A stretch of DNA of 64,000 bases. Source: Flavobacterium tagetis (lineage in GTDB: Bacteria; Bacteroidota; Bacteroidia; Flavobacteriales; Flavobacteriaceae). The position numbers and the translations under genes were made by a program. The stretch lies in NCBI RefSeq assembly GCF_016735615.1, contig NZ_JAERSF010000001.1, positions 372,001 to 436,000 of the forward strand, written 5' to 3'. The notes beneath the pieces were generated by a model. The model saw only the letters and a program-made list of their open reading frames with translations, had not been told where the DNA came from and did not search any database. Numbering within the stretch: position 1 is the stretch's first letter; every line of letters starts with the position of its first letter. Shown piece after piece: positions 51,020 through 60,798 of this stretch.

Positions 51020-52210
51020 TTATTTCATCGCAACTTTAGCTACAGCCGCTTTAACAGTATCGACAACAGTTTTAACAGTGTCAATTACTTTTGCAGCAGT
51101 ATCTGTAGTTGGTGCAGCTCCTTCAGCTGGTTTTTCAGCAGCAGCAGCCGCTTTAATATCTTGAGCTAAAGTAGTTTTCTCACTTAACCATTTTTTGTAA
51201 TCCTCTGGAGAATCAACTACAACTTTCATTTGCATGTTATAGTGAGAAGCTCCACAAATTTTATTACATAATAATAAATAATCAAATGTGTAAGGATCCA
51301 AAGCTGTACCTCCTTTTGCAACTAACTCAGCACTTTTTTCAGCTCTAAGTTTGTTGATGTGTGCAACTTTTTCAACCATAAATGGCAACTCTCTATATTC
51401 TGCAGTAGTATAAGTTGGAACAAAAGCAAATTCAGTAACCATACCTGGAACACAGTTCATTTGTGCTCTAAAGTGAGGAAAGTAAGCAGAGTGCAATACA
51501 TCCTGAGAACGCATTTTAAAGTGAACTTTTTTTCCTTTTGGAATGTGTAATTCTGAAACTACAATATCATCTTGAGCATTAGGATCAGACATGTCAACTC
51601 CTAATGTATTAACTCCTTCAATTAGACGTACGTTAGCTTTACCTAAAACATTGTCTTGTCCAGCATATCTAGCTGTCCATTTAAATTGTTGAGCGTATAA
51701 TTCGATTTCGATTACATCTTCATCTTTATCAACAAACATAATGTTATTCCAAGCATATAATCCATAAAGAATCAAACAAGCTAAAACAACAGATGGAATA
51801 ATACTCCAGATTGCTTCTAGTTTATTACTATCAGCAAAGAATAATGCTTTTCTATCCTTGTTTCCTCTGTTTTTAAAAGAAAACCAGTAAAGCAAACCTT
51901 GCGTAATAACTTGAACTGTAAAGATCAAAACCCAAGTAATATTCATTAAATTATCTACTAAACCACCGTGCTCAGAAGCAGGAGTATGAAGTACCAAATT
52001 ACCCCATTTTAGTAAACCATAAATCGTAAATATATATATGAAAGCTAAAAAGCCAAACATAATATATCCCTGAACGTTATTGTCATTATCTGATGCAACC
52101 TGAGAATCATCAGAAGACGATCCCACCTGAGTAAGATCAAATATCTTCGTCAATTGCCATAATGCAACCGCTAATAAAACTAAAACTATAATTACCAACA
52201 AACTTGTCAT
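51020..52210 (-). CDS. ctaC: Cytochrome c oxidase subunit II (CuA subunit)
   Basis: The 396-residue protein has three hydrophobic segments (about 2-20, 48-68 and 88-112, with more near 135-155), then a cupredoxin domain. CuA ligands are His240 (QDVLHS), Cys315, Cys319, His323 and Met326 in CNKICGASHYNM. The residue between the cysteines that is usually Glu is Lys317. The C-terminus after 340 is rich in Ala, Lys and Val without a fused cytochrome c domain. It accepts electrons from complex III and passes them to subunit I. It lies 19 bp after actF and 30 bp before coxI. Confidence 0.94.
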   Translation of the reverse strand: MTSLLVIIVLVLLAVALWQLTKIFDLTQVGSSSDDSQVASDNDNNVQGYIMFGFLAFIYIFTIYGLLKWGNLVLHTPASEHGGLVDNLMNITWVLIFTVQVITQGLLYWFSFKNRGNKDRKALFFADSNKLEAIWSIIPSVVLACLILYGLYAWNNIMFVDKDEDVIEIELYAQQFKWTARYAGQDNVLGKANVRLIEGVNTLGVDMSDPNAQDDIVVSELHIPKGKKVHFKMRSQDVLHSAYFPHFRAQMNCVPGMVTEFAFVPTYTTAEYRELPFMVEKVAHINKLRAEKSAELVAKGGTALDPYTFDYLLLCNKICGASHYNMQMKVVVDSPEDYKKWLSEKTTLAQDIKAAAAAEKPAEGAAPTTDTAAKVIDTVKTVVDTVKAAVAKVAMK

Positions 52211-52229
52211 CTGTTTACTTCTTTAAATA

Positions 52230-53624
52230 TTAATAATGAAAATGTTTACTTTCTTCGATGAAAGGATTTCTTTTTGCAAGCAAAGGAGACTTAGTTAATG
52301 CAGTAAATACAACAAATATAAATAAACCTAAGAAGAAAAGAATCGATGCAATTTCAGGAACTCCAATAAACCATTTGTCTCCTACTGTACCAGGCATAAT
52401 CATATTAAAGAAATCAACATAATGACCTAATAATATTACAATACCTGCCATTACAACAACCCAGTTAAGACGTTTGAAGTCAGTATTGATTAGTATTAAT
52501 AATGGGAAAACAAAGTTCATAACAACCGCTCCGAAGAAAGGAAGGTTATATAATTGAATTCTTGTTACAAAATAAGTTACCTCTTCTGGAATGTTAGCAT
52601 ACCAAATCAACATGAATTGAGAGAACCATAAATAAGTCCAGAATACACTAATACCAAACATAAACTTAGCTAAATCATGGATATGACTTGTATTTACATA
52701 CTCTAAATATCCTTTTGATTTTAAATAAATTGTTACTAATGCAATAGTTGTAATACCACTTACAAAGAAAGAAGCAAATACATACCAAGCAAACAATGTA
52801 CTAAACCAGTGTGGGTCAAATGACATAATCCAATCCCAAGCCATGATAGACTCAGATACAATAAAGAATACTAAGAATCCTGCAGAAGCTTTGAAGTTCT
52901 TTTTGTAGTAAAGATCATCATTTGCCTCATCTTGCTCTAAACAGTTTTTTCTAGAGTAATAACGGTATAAGTTCCATCCTAATAAAAAGATAGCTGCTCT
53001 TACAATCCAGAAAGGGAAGTTTAAATAACCAGATTTTCCAGCAATAATTGCATCATAATTAGCGTTTTTAGGATCTGTTACACCTTCACCTAACCAAACA
53101 AAGATATGGTTGAAGTGCAATCCACATAAAACTAAGATGATAAAAAAGATAACAGAACCAGCCGGTAAATAAGCTGTGATACCTTGCATAACTCTAAACA
53201 AAACTGGAGACCAACCTGCTTGAGCAACTTGTTGGATAGCATAGAAAGCTAAAACTCCCATTGAAAGCAGTAAAAAGAAAATACAAGCTACATATACAGC
53301 AGACCAAGGCTTATTTTGCAATTGGTGCAATACGTGCTCTAAATGTTTTTCGTGCTCATTTGCACCAGAAACTTCAGTATGTGCAGCTCCTTTGTGAGCG
53401 TCATGTGCAGCTTCAGCAGCTTCATGATGACCTGCTTCTTTGTGAGATGCCTCCGCTTTTTCTTCATGTGCAGCACCATGTGAACCATGTTCATCTGCAG
53501 CTAGTATTTTTTCAACTTCTTGAATATCTTTTGGTGCACTTAAAAAACCATACCCAATTCCTAATAAACCAACGGCCATTAAGATGATAGAAAAAGTTTT
53601 TAATTTACTTGAAAATGTATACAT
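52230..53624 (-). CDS. actF: Alternative complex III subunit ActF (NrfD-like membrane subunit)
   Basis: The 464-residue protein is counted from ATG 53624 (MYTFSSKLKTFSI); the frame can be extended to 53651. It has about ten membrane helices with NrfD-like segments, for example IVSESIMAWDWIMSFDPHWF and WSQFMLIWYANIPEEVTYFV. Residues about 40-105 are soluble and very rich in His, Ala and Glu. ActF is one of the two large membrane subunits of alternative complex III, which oxidises menaquinol and passes electrons on to the oxidase. It directly follows actE. Confidence 0.92.
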   Translation of the reverse strand: MYTFSSKLKTFSIILMAVGLLGIGYGFLSAPKDIQEVEKILAADEHGSHGAAHEEKAEASHKEAGHHEAAEAAHDAHKGAAHTEVSGANEHEKHLEHVLHQLQNKPWSAVYVACIFFLLLSMGVLAFYAIQQVAQAGWSPVLFRVMQGITAYLPAGSVIFFIILVLCGLHFNHIFVWLGEGVTDPKNANYDAIIAGKSGYLNFPFWIVRAAIFLLGWNLYRYYSRKNCLEQDEANDDLYYKKNFKASAGFLVFFIVSESIMAWDWIMSFDPHWFSTLFAWYVFASFFVSGITTIALVTIYLKSKGYLEYVNTSHIHDLAKFMFGISVFWTYLWFSQFMLIWYANIPEEVTYFVTRIQLYNLPFFGAVVMNFVFPLLILINTDFKRLNWVVVMAGIVILLGHYVDFFNMIMPGTVGDKWFIGVPEIASILFFLGLFIFVVFTALTKSPLLAKRNPFIEESKHFHY

Positions 53625-53651
53625 ATCTATTACGATCAGTTTGTTCAACAA

Positions 53652-54197
53652 TTATAATTGGCTTCTTAGTTTCAGAACATAGTCAGCAACTAACCAACGT
53701 TCGTGAGCACTTAATTGATTTGCATGTGAACCCATTGCATTTAAACCATAAGTCTCAACATGAAAAATACTTCCTTCAGTGATCTCTCTGTCTTTATAGC
53801 TAGGTACTCCAAGAAATTTCTCTCTTTCAACCAATTTACCTTTACCGTTTCCAGTTGCACCATGGCAGCTGATACAGTAAATTTCGAAAAGTTCTTTCCC
53901 TTTTCCAGAGTTTTTCTCTTCTTCTGTCAATGGTGATTTTAAATTAGCTTTTGCTAATTCATAACCAGCCGTTGAATTTTCATATTCATAAGGTTCAAAA
54001 CCTCTATTGATAGTTCCTGCAACAGGAAGCTGTCCTTCTTTTCCTCCCTTAAATATTTTTGCTTCTGAATATGGCTCGTAAGCAACAGACTCATACATAT
54101 TTGGGAAATACTGATAGTTCGGTGCCGAATTATTGTGGCAAGATGAAACTAAAATAGTTATACCAACTAAAAGTGTTATTTTATATATCCTTTTCAT
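53652..54197 (-). CDS. actE: Alternative complex III subunit ActE (monoheme cytochrome c lipoprotein)
   Basis: The 181-residue protein has a lipoprotein signal (LVGITILVSSC, Cys20). A single c-type heme site CISCHG lies near residues 113-118 and a Met ligand candidate in LNAMGSHANQLS. It is the peripheral electron-transfer subunit of alternative complex III on the periplasmic side. It starts 8 bp after actD, within the operon. Confidence 0.92.
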   Translation of the reverse strand: MKRIYKITLLVGITILVSSCHNNSAPNYQYFPNMYESVAYEPYSEAKIFKGGKEGQLPVAGTINRGFEPYEYENSTAGYELAKANLKSPLTEEEKNSGKGKELFEIYCISCHGATGNGKGKLVEREKFLGVPSYKDREITEGSIFHVETYGLNAMGSHANQLSAHERWLVADYVLKLRSQL

Positions 54198-54205
54198 AGC
54201 TACAA

Positions 54206-54730
54206 TTAATTCTTTTCTATTACTTTAACTTCAACAGCTCCAGTTCCTTCAAAGAAAGAAACTAACTCAGCTTCGTTATCATTTACAGCAACCTCCATTA
54301 AAAAGTGGTCATCAGTTGTTCTTACATCTGGGTTTTCAGCTTCTTTAAAAGGCCATAATCTACTTCTCATGTAAAAAGTAATTACCATTAAGTGAGCTGC
54401 AAAGAATACAGTCATCTCAAACATAATTGGCACGAAAGATGGCATATTTTGGATAAAACTAAAACTTGGTTTACCTCCAATATCCTGCGGCCAGTCATGA
54501 ATCATGATGTATCCCATCATTGTAGTTGCAACAGAAATACCAACACATCCATATAAAAAAGCACATATTGCTAATCTTGTTGGTGCTAGTCCCATGGCTT
54601 TATCCAATCCGTGAACCGGGAATGGAGTAAAAACCTCTTCAATATGATGATGAGCAGCTCTAGTTTTCTTTACTGCATTCATCAAAACGTCATCGTCATT
54701 ATAAATGGCGTATATAACTTTATTACTCAT
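54206..54730 (-). CDS. actD: Alternative complex III subunit ActD (DUF3341)
   Basis: The 174-residue protein has two membrane helices (about 55-78 and 100-122) and DUF3341 features such as YAIYNDDDVLMNAVKK and EVFTPFPVHGLDKAMGL. ActD is a structural membrane subunit of alternative complex III. Its start overlaps the actC end by 8 bp. Confidence 0.92.
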   Translation of the reverse strand: MSNKVIYAIYNDDDVLMNAVKKTRAAHHHIEEVFTPFPVHGLDKAMGLAPTRLAICAFLYGCVGISVATTMMGYIMIHDWPQDIGGKPSFSFIQNMPSFVPIMFEMTVFFAAHLMVITFYMRSRLWPFKEAENPDVRTTDDHFLMEVAVNDNEAELVSFFEGTGAVEVKVIEKN

Positions 54731-56126
54731 GATGTGAATCTTTACTGTTTGCTCTTTCTCTAATGTAATTATCTCCTGTTCCTTTCAAAATTGTTTTAAC
54801 CTCTGCCTGAGCAATTACAGGGAATGTTCTAGAGTATAATAAAAACAATACAAAGAAGAAACCAATTGTTCCAATGAAAATTCCAATATCAACAAATGTT
54901 GGTGAGAACATTGTCCAAGAAGATGGAAGGTAATCTCTATGTAAAGAAGTAACAATAATTACGAATCTTTCAAACCACATACCGATGTTTACAACAATCG
55001 AAATGATGAATGAGAACATGATACTTGTTCTTAATTTTTTGAACCACATGAACTGAGGAGAGAACACGTTACATGTCATCATTGACCAATATGCCCACCA
55101 GTAAGGTCCAGTAGCTCTGTTTAAGAATGCATATTGCTCATATTCTACACCTGAATACCAAGCTACGAATAACTCAGTGATGTAAGCAACACCTACGATA
55201 GATCCAGTAATCATGATAATGATGTTCATTAACTCGATATGCTGTAATGTGATGTATGCTTCAAGGTTAGATACTTTTCTCATAACGATAAGCAATGTGT
55301 TTACCATCGCGAATCCAGAGAAAACCGCTCCAGCAACGAAGTATGGAGGGAAAATTGTTGTATGCCATCCAGGAATTACAGAAGTAGCAAAGTCCATAGA
55401 TACAATCGTGTGTACAGAAAGTACAAGTGGAGTAGCTAAACCAGCTAATACTAAAGATACTTCTTCAAAACGTTGCCAGTCTTTTGCTCTACCGCTCCAT
55501 CCAAAACTTAGGATAGAATAAACTCTTTTATTAAATGGTGTAATAGCTCTATCACGAAGCATTGCAAAGTCAGGTAATAAACCAGTCCACCAGAAAACTA
55601 ATGATACTGAAAGATACGTTGAAATCGCGAATACGTCCCAAAGTAAAGGTGAGTTAAAGTTTACCCATAACGATCCAAATTGGTTTGGAATAGGTAATAC
55701 CCAGTATGCTAACCATGGACGTCCCATGTGAATAATTGGGAAAAGACCTGCTTGAACTACTGAGAAAATAGTCATAGCTTCAGCAGAACGGTTGATGGCC
55801 ATTCTCCAACGTTGACGGAAAAGTAATAATACCGCAGAAATTAATGTTCCGGCGTGACCAATACCAACCCACCAAACGAAGTTAGTAATATCCCAAGCCC
55901 AGCCAACTGTTTTATTTAATCCCCATGTTCCGATACCGGTAGATACGGTGTAAATTATACAACCTAACCCCCAAAGGAAGGCTATTAATGCGATTGAAAA
56001 TACAATCCACCATTGCTTGTTTGCAGGCCCCTCAACAGGTGCAGCTACATCTACAGTTACATCGTGATAAGATTTATCACCAATAACTAAAGGTTTTCTA
56101 ATGGGTGCTTCGTAGTGAGACGACAT
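54723..56126 (-). CDS. actC: Alternative complex III subunit ActC (NrfD-like quinol-binding subunit)
   Basis: The 467-residue polytopic protein has about ten helices and NrfD/PsrC features: ITNFVWWVGIGHAGTLISAV, IFPPYFVAGAVFSGFAMVNT and PYWWAYWSMMTCNVFSPQFM. In alternative complex III ActC is the main quinol-binding membrane subunit next to ActB. It follows actB by 34 bp and is translationally coupled to actD. Confidence 0.94.
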   Translation of the reverse strand: MSSHYEAPIRKPLVIGDKSYHDVTVDVAAPVEGPANKQWWIVFSIALIAFLWGLGCIIYTVSTGIGTWGLNKTVGWAWDITNFVWWVGIGHAGTLISAVLLLFRQRWRMAINRSAEAMTIFSVVQAGLFPIIHMGRPWLAYWVLPIPNQFGSLWVNFNSPLLWDVFAISTYLSVSLVFWWTGLLPDFAMLRDRAITPFNKRVYSILSFGWSGRAKDWQRFEEVSLVLAGLATPLVLSVHTIVSMDFATSVIPGWHTTIFPPYFVAGAVFSGFAMVNTLLIVMRKVSNLEAYITLQHIELMNIIIMITGSIVGVAYITELFVAWYSGVEYEQYAFLNRATGPYWWAYWSMMTCNVFSPQFMWFKKLRTSIMFSFIISIVVNIGMWFERFVIIVTSLHRDYLPSSWTMFSPTFVDIGIFIGTIGFFFVLFLLYSRTFPVIAQAEVKTILKGTGDNYIRERANSKDSHHE

Positions 56127-56160
56127 AATCCTTTATATTGTTTCTTAATTAATAATTTTA

Positions 56161-59100
56161 CTAAGTATTTCTAACTTTAACATGGTAAACCACATTAGGT
56201 TTTGTACCTACATGCTCTAATAAGTGGTATGATCTTTCGTCAGTAGCTAATTTAGCAACTTTACTTTCTTTATCATTTACATCACCAAATATCATCGCTC
56301 CTGAAGAACAAGCACTAGAACAAGCTGTTTGGAATTCACCATCTCTAACTGGACGGCCTTCGTTTTTAGCTTTCAATTTAGTTGCTTGTGTCATTTGGAT
56401 ACACATAGAACATTTCTCCATAACACCACGAGAACGTACGTTAACGTCTGGATTAAGAACCATACGTCCTAAATCATCGTTCATATGATAATCGAACTCG
56501 CTGTTTTTGTTGTATAAGAACCAGTTAAAACGACGTACTTTATATGGACAGTTGTTTGCACAGTAACGAGTACCAACACATCTGTTGTAAGCCATATGGT
56601 TTTGGCCTTCACGACCGTGAGAAGTTGCAGCAACAGGACAAACTGTTTCACAAGGTGCGTGGTTACAGTGTTGACACATTACAGGTTGGAATGCAACTTG
56701 AGGATTATCTCCTGCTTTTTCCATTTCATTAAATGTAGATAATGAACTAGATAAACCAGCAATTCCTTCTTTTCTTTCATTATCACCTTCAAAAGTGCTT
56801 TCAGAAGAATAGTATCTATCGATACGTAACCAGTGCATATCACGGCTTCTTCTTACCTCTGCTTTACCTACAACAGGAACGTTGTTTTCAGCGTGACAAG
56901 CGATAACGCAAGCTCCACATCCAGTACAAGCATTTAAGTCAATTGAAAGGTTGAAGTGGTGACCAGTTGTACGATCAAAAGATTCCCAAAGGTCTACAGT
57001 AGTAGCCTCAACTTCTTGGTGATCTAAAGATACCATTGGCTTTTCATTCCAATGTTCAGCATCTTTAGTATTGAATATTTCTAAAGTAGTTTCTTTAATA
57101 ATATCTCCTCTACCCATTAAAGTTTTCTGACCTTGAACACAAGCGAACTCATGTACTCCTCCAGCTTTAATAATAGATACTGATTGAACATTATTGAAAC
57201 CTTTATATAAAGCGTAAGCATTTAAACCTACTTGCATTTCTTCTTTTAGAGCTGCTTTACGTCCGTATCCAAGAGCTAGTCCTAAAGTACCAACTGCTTG
57301 ACCTGGCTGAACGATAACTGGAACATTTTCCAATTTAGTTCCGTCAACAGTAATAGTAGCATAACTACCATTCAAACCTCCGTTTGCAACAATTTCGTTT
57401 GATAAACCAAGTTTTTTAGCATCAGCATTAGAAACTGTTACATAGTTATCCCAAGAAACTCTTGTGATTGGATCTGGAAACTCTTGCAACCAAGGGTTGT
57501 TAGCATGTTGTCCATCTCCTAATCCTGTTTTAGTATATAATACTAATTCGAATTCACCAGCAGATTTAGATCTTGCAACAGCATTTGCAGCAGTAGCAGC
57601 ATCAATAGCTCCTCCAGATAATGCTGAAGTTCCTAAAACAGCAACACCGTCGTGTAAAACTTTATTCCAAGAAGCACCTGCAGTGTAAGCACCAGAATTT
57701 GCTTTTAAGTAGTCATAATAAGTACCAGCAGTACCGTTTACTGACAATAAGATATCTTGAAATTGTTTTGTATTAAAAATAGGACGGATTGTAGGCTGAG
57801 TTAAGCTATATGTTCCACTTGTAAGCTCTAAATCTCCCCAAGACTCTAAATAGTGAGGAGCTGGCGCAGCAATCGAAACAATTGATGCAGTTTCATCTTC
57901 TTTTAATGAAAATGCAACTGATGTTTTAACTTTTTTCAATCCAGATACAAAAGAAGCTGAATCAGCTAAAGTGTAAACAGGATTAACTCCGCTCATAATT
58001 AAAGTGTGAACACTTCCAGCATTCAAATCTTTAATTAACTGTGCAACTGCAGCATTAGATCCTTTTCTAATTTGTCTTGCTCCAGCAGTACTAAAAGCCT
58101 CACTAGCCAATACTTGATTGATAGCTAAAACTAATAATTGAGCATTTTTATCTTCAATTCCAGATACTAAAACTCCTTTTGAACCAGCAGCTTTAAGCTG
58201 TTGTGCAGCTTTTACTACTTCAGTTTTAAAGTTTCCTTCTAAAGCTACAGGAATAGAAGCACCTACAACAATATTATAAATTTGAACTAAAGCTTGCTTT
58301 TGAGCAGCTACAGTCATTGGAACACGCTTATCAGCAGCAGCTCCAGACAATGTCATGTTTGATTCAAACTGAAAGTGACGAGACATTTTTCCGTTTTGCG
58401 GAATACGTCCTTGTGCATATCCAGTATCATATCCTCCACCTTGCCAGTCTCCTAAGAAATCAGCTCCAACAGAAACGATTAAAGAAGCTTTTGAAAAATC
58501 ATAATCAACTAAAGCTCTTTGACCATAAACAGCTTCAAAAGCATCTAATGCTTCAGATGAAGAAACTGCATCATATACAACGTGCTTAGCGTTTGGATTT
58601 TTTGCAATAAACTCTCCAATTAATTTCTCTGTAGATGGACTTGCTAAAGTATTAGTTAATAACACTACTTGACCACCTTTAGCTTTAGCATCTGCTAAAC
58701 TAGATTTGATTTTCAAATCTACAGCTGACCAAGAAGAATTTTGACCATCTACTTTTGGCTCTTTTAAACGAGCGCTATCATACAGACCTAAGATAGATGC
58801 ATGAATTCTAGCATTCGCAGAAAATTTAGCTCCAGCAATTGTATTGTTTTCAATTTTAATTGGACGACCCTCACGAGTTTTCACCAAAAGATTAGCAAAA
58901 TCAAATCCATCAAAAACTGTAGTTGCATAATAATCCGCAACACCAGGAATGATTTGCTCTGGTTGCAATACATAAGGGATAGACTTGTGAACCGGACCTT
59001 CGCAAGCAGCTAATGTTACAGCCGCCGTACTAAACCCTACGTACTTTAAAAAGTCACGACGTGAAGTTCCTGATGTAGCTAAAGCCTCAGCATTACCTAA

Positions 59101-59211
59101 AAATTCATCAGTAGGAATTTCTTCAACAAATTCGTTATTTCTAAGCGCCTCAACAATAGAGCTATTTTCTAGCTCCTCAACACTTTTCCAGTATTTTTTG
59201 TTTGATGACAT
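56161..59211 (-). CDS. actB: Alternative complex III subunit ActB (molybdopterin-like domain plus Fe-S ferredoxin domain)
   Basis: The 1016-residue protein has a TAT-like signal (TSRRDFLKYVGFSTAAVTL, Arg51-Arg52) with a lipobox-like AAC ending at Cys70. A molybdopterin-oxidoreductase-like domain (about 75-740) follows; in this family it carries no cofactor. The ferredoxin-like domain has cysteine motifs near 760 (CTGCGACVIACH), 847 (CQHCNHAPCETVCP), 880 (CVGTRYCANNCP) and 935 (CSMC), suited to three [4Fe-4S] and one [3Fe-4S] clusters. It carries electrons from the quinol site toward ActA. It lies 32 bp after actA. Confidence 0.95.
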   Translation of the reverse strand: MSSNKKYWKSVEELENSSIVEALRNNEFVEEIPTDEFLGNAEALATSGTSRRDFLKYVGFSTAAVTLAACEGPVHKSIPYVLQPEQIIPGVADYYATTVFDGFDFANLLVKTREGRPIKIENNTIAGAKFSANARIHASILGLYDSARLKEPKVDGQNSSWSAVDLKIKSSLADAKAKGGQVVLLTNTLASPSTEKLIGEFIAKNPNAKHVVYDAVSSSEALDAFEAVYGQRALVDYDFSKASLIVSVGADFLGDWQGGGYDTGYAQGRIPQNGKMSRHFQFESNMTLSGAAADKRVPMTVAAQKQALVQIYNIVVGASIPVALEGNFKTEVVKAAQQLKAAGSKGVLVSGIEDKNAQLLVLAINQVLASEAFSTAGARQIRKGSNAAVAQLIKDLNAGSVHTLIMSGVNPVYTLADSASFVSGLKKVKTSVAFSLKEDETASIVSIAAPAPHYLESWGDLELTSGTYSLTQPTIRPIFNTKQFQDILLSVNGTAGTYYDYLKANSGAYTAGASWNKVLHDGVAVLGTSALSGGAIDAATAANAVARSKSAGEFELVLYTKTGLGDGQHANNPWLQEFPDPITRVSWDNYVTVSNADAKKLGLSNEIVANGGLNGSYATITVDGTKLENVPVIVQPGQAVGTLGLALGYGRKAALKEEMQVGLNAYALYKGFNNVQSVSIIKAGGVHEFACVQGQKTLMGRGDIIKETTLEIFNTKDAEHWNEKPMVSLDHQEVEATTVDLWESFDRTTGHHFNLSIDLNACTGCGACVIACHAENNVPVVGKAEVRRSRDMHWLRIDRYYSSESTFEGDNERKEGIAGLSSSLSTFNEMEKAGDNPQVAFQPVMCQHCNHAPCETVCPVAATSHGREGQNHMAYNRCVGTRYCANNCPYKVRRFNWFLYNKNSEFDYHMNDDLGRMVLNPDVNVRSRGVMEKCSMCIQMTQATKLKAKNEGRPVRDGEFQTACSSACSSGAMIFGDVNDKESKVAKLATDERSYHLLEHVGTKPNVVYHVKVRNT

Positions 59212-59243
59212 TGTATATATATATTAAAATCTTAATAAATCGA

Positions 59244-60578
59244 TTAATAGTGGCATTTACCACACTCTAAACCTCCCATTTGCGCTGCAGTCAATTTCTC
59301 TACACCGTATTTTTTAGAAAGTTCAGCATGAATTTTGTCATAGTAAGCATTACCTTCCATCTTAACATCAGTTTTTCTATGGCAATCAACACACCATCCC
59401 ATTGTTAATTTAGAGTATTGCTTCATTATTTCAAATTCTTGTACTGGTCCGTGACAAGTTTGACATTCAATACCAGCAACAGAAACGTGTTGAGAGTGAT
59501 TGAAGTAAACGAAATCAGGCAAGTTGTGAATACGAACCCATTTTACAGGCATTGTTTTTCCAGTATAAGCTTGTTTAGTCTTATCCCATCCAACAGCATC
59601 ATATAATTTTTGGATTTGTGCATCGTAGAACGCCTTGCTATACTCAGGAGTAGCAGTAGTTTCAGCAACCTCTGAAATGTTTTTATGACAGTTCATACAA
59701 ACATTTAAAGAAGGAATACCAGCTGTTTTACTTACACGAGCAGCAGAGTGGCAATATTTACAATTGATTTCGTTATCACCAGCGTGAATTTTGTGAGAAT
59801 AGTGAATTGGCTGAATTGGCTCATAATTCTGATCTACACCTACTTGCATTAAGTATCCATAAACAAAATAACCACTAGCCAAAAGCAAGAAGATTGCAGT
59901 TACTAAAACCAAGAATTGGTTTTTAGCGAAAGCTTTCCAAATCGGAAGTCTTTCTTCTTTTGGAGCAACCTCAATACCGTTTTTATTTGCAACTTTAGTT
60001 AAAACCTTGTTCACCATGAACAACATCACAACTAAAATAGCCATTACAAGAGCAAGAGCTCCTAAAATAATGTTATTTGAAATAGCACCATCCTGAACAT
60101 TTGTTCCAGGAGGAGTTGCAGCACCTCCTACAGCCGCAGCTGGTTCAGCCTTAGGCTCAGAAGTATAAGCTATAATATTATCAATATCTCCTTCAGACAA
60201 TTGAGGAAACGAAGTCATAACAGCTTTGTTATTTTCCTCAAAAAGTTTAACAGCAACAGGATCACCTGACTTAATCATGTCAGAACTGTTATGCACCCAC
60301 TTGTAAATCCAAGCTTTGTCATGCTTATCAGCAACGCCTCTTAAGGCTGGACCTGTTGATTTAGCATCTAATTTGTGACATGCAGCGCAATTTGCATTAA
60401 AAAGTTCTTTCCCTTTTACTGGATCACCGCCTCCTGCAGCTGGAGCAGCCGCAGCAGCCTCAGGCGCCGCCGGAGCAGCAGCATCTTGAGCAAATGAAGT
60501 TAGGGAGAAAATTAACGTTAGCGATAAGCCAAGCAGCAATTTTCTTGAGATCGAATTATGGTTACCCACCTTTTTCAT
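59244..60578 (-). CDS. actA: Alternative complex III subunit ActA with fused N-terminal cytochrome c domain (six CxxCH)
   Basis: I start at ATG 60578 (MKKVGNHNSISRK, 444 residues) since the promoter at 60667-60696 overlaps the longer frame. A signal peptide (about 1-31) and an Ala/Pro-rich linker precede a monoheme cytochrome c domain (CAACH at 64-68, Met121 as likely axial ligand). Two membrane helices follow (about 168-192 and 222-244). The pentaheme domain has CKYCH (273), CMNCH (294), CQTCH (372), CVDCH (396) and the C-terminal CGKCHY (439). ActA is the multiheme electron-transfer subunit; the extra cytochrome c may hand electrons to the oxidase CuA site (inference). It is the first gene of the operon. 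Confidence 0.94.
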   Translation of the reverse strand: MKKVGNHNSISRKLLLGLSLTLIFSLTSFAQDAAAPAAPEAAAAAPAAGGGDPVKGKELFNANCAACHKLDAKSTGPALRGVADKHDKAWIYKWVHNSSDMIKSGDPVAVKLFEENNKAVMTSFPQLSEGDIDNIIAYTSEPKAEPAAAVGGAATPPGTNVQDGAISNNIILGALALVMAILVVMLFMVNKVLTKVANKNGIEVAPKEERLPIWKAFAKNQFLVLVTAIFLLLASGYFVYGYLMQVGVDQNYEPIQPIHYSHKIHAGDNEINCKYCHSAARVSKTAGIPSLNVCMNCHKNISEVAETTATPEYSKAFYDAQIQKLYDAVGWDKTKQAYTGKTMPVKWVRIHNLPDFVYFNHSQHVSVAGIECQTCHGPVQEFEIMKQYSKLTMGWCVDCHRKTDVKMEGNAYYDKIHAELSKKYGVEKLTAAQMGGLECGKCHY

Positions 60579-60666
60579 ATAGTATAAATAATTGTCTACT
60601 AATTTTTGGTATGATTTTTTCTGTACTAAATCCAGCAAAAACCTATACCCTCTTTTAAAACTTGCA

Positions 60667-60696
60667 CAAAAATACGACTTATGAGCTATTCTCAAA
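60667..60696 (-). promoter_or_regulatory. Two-part promoter for the act-cox operon
   Basis: On the minus strand TTTG (60693-60696), an 18-nt spacer, then TATTTTTG (60667-60674): the full Bacteroidota -33/-7 pattern. The start would be near 60660, with a leader of about 82 nt to ATG 60578. Confidence 0.65.
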
Positions 60697-60772
60697 ACCT
60701 TAAAATAGTCTTAATTATCAATTTATATCAATTCTAAATAATATTAAAATTTTACACTCAAACTTTAAATAG

Positions 60773-60780
60773 TATTTTTG
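60773..60780 (+). promoter_or_regulatory. Candidate -7 promoter box for the SPOR gene
   Basis: TATTTTTG is an exact -7 match. A TTG inside it is in frame with the gene but cannot be the start if this is the promoter. The ATG at 60799 follows a leader of about 12 nt. Confidence 0.5.
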
Positions 60781-60798
60781 CATAAAAACCATCACATT

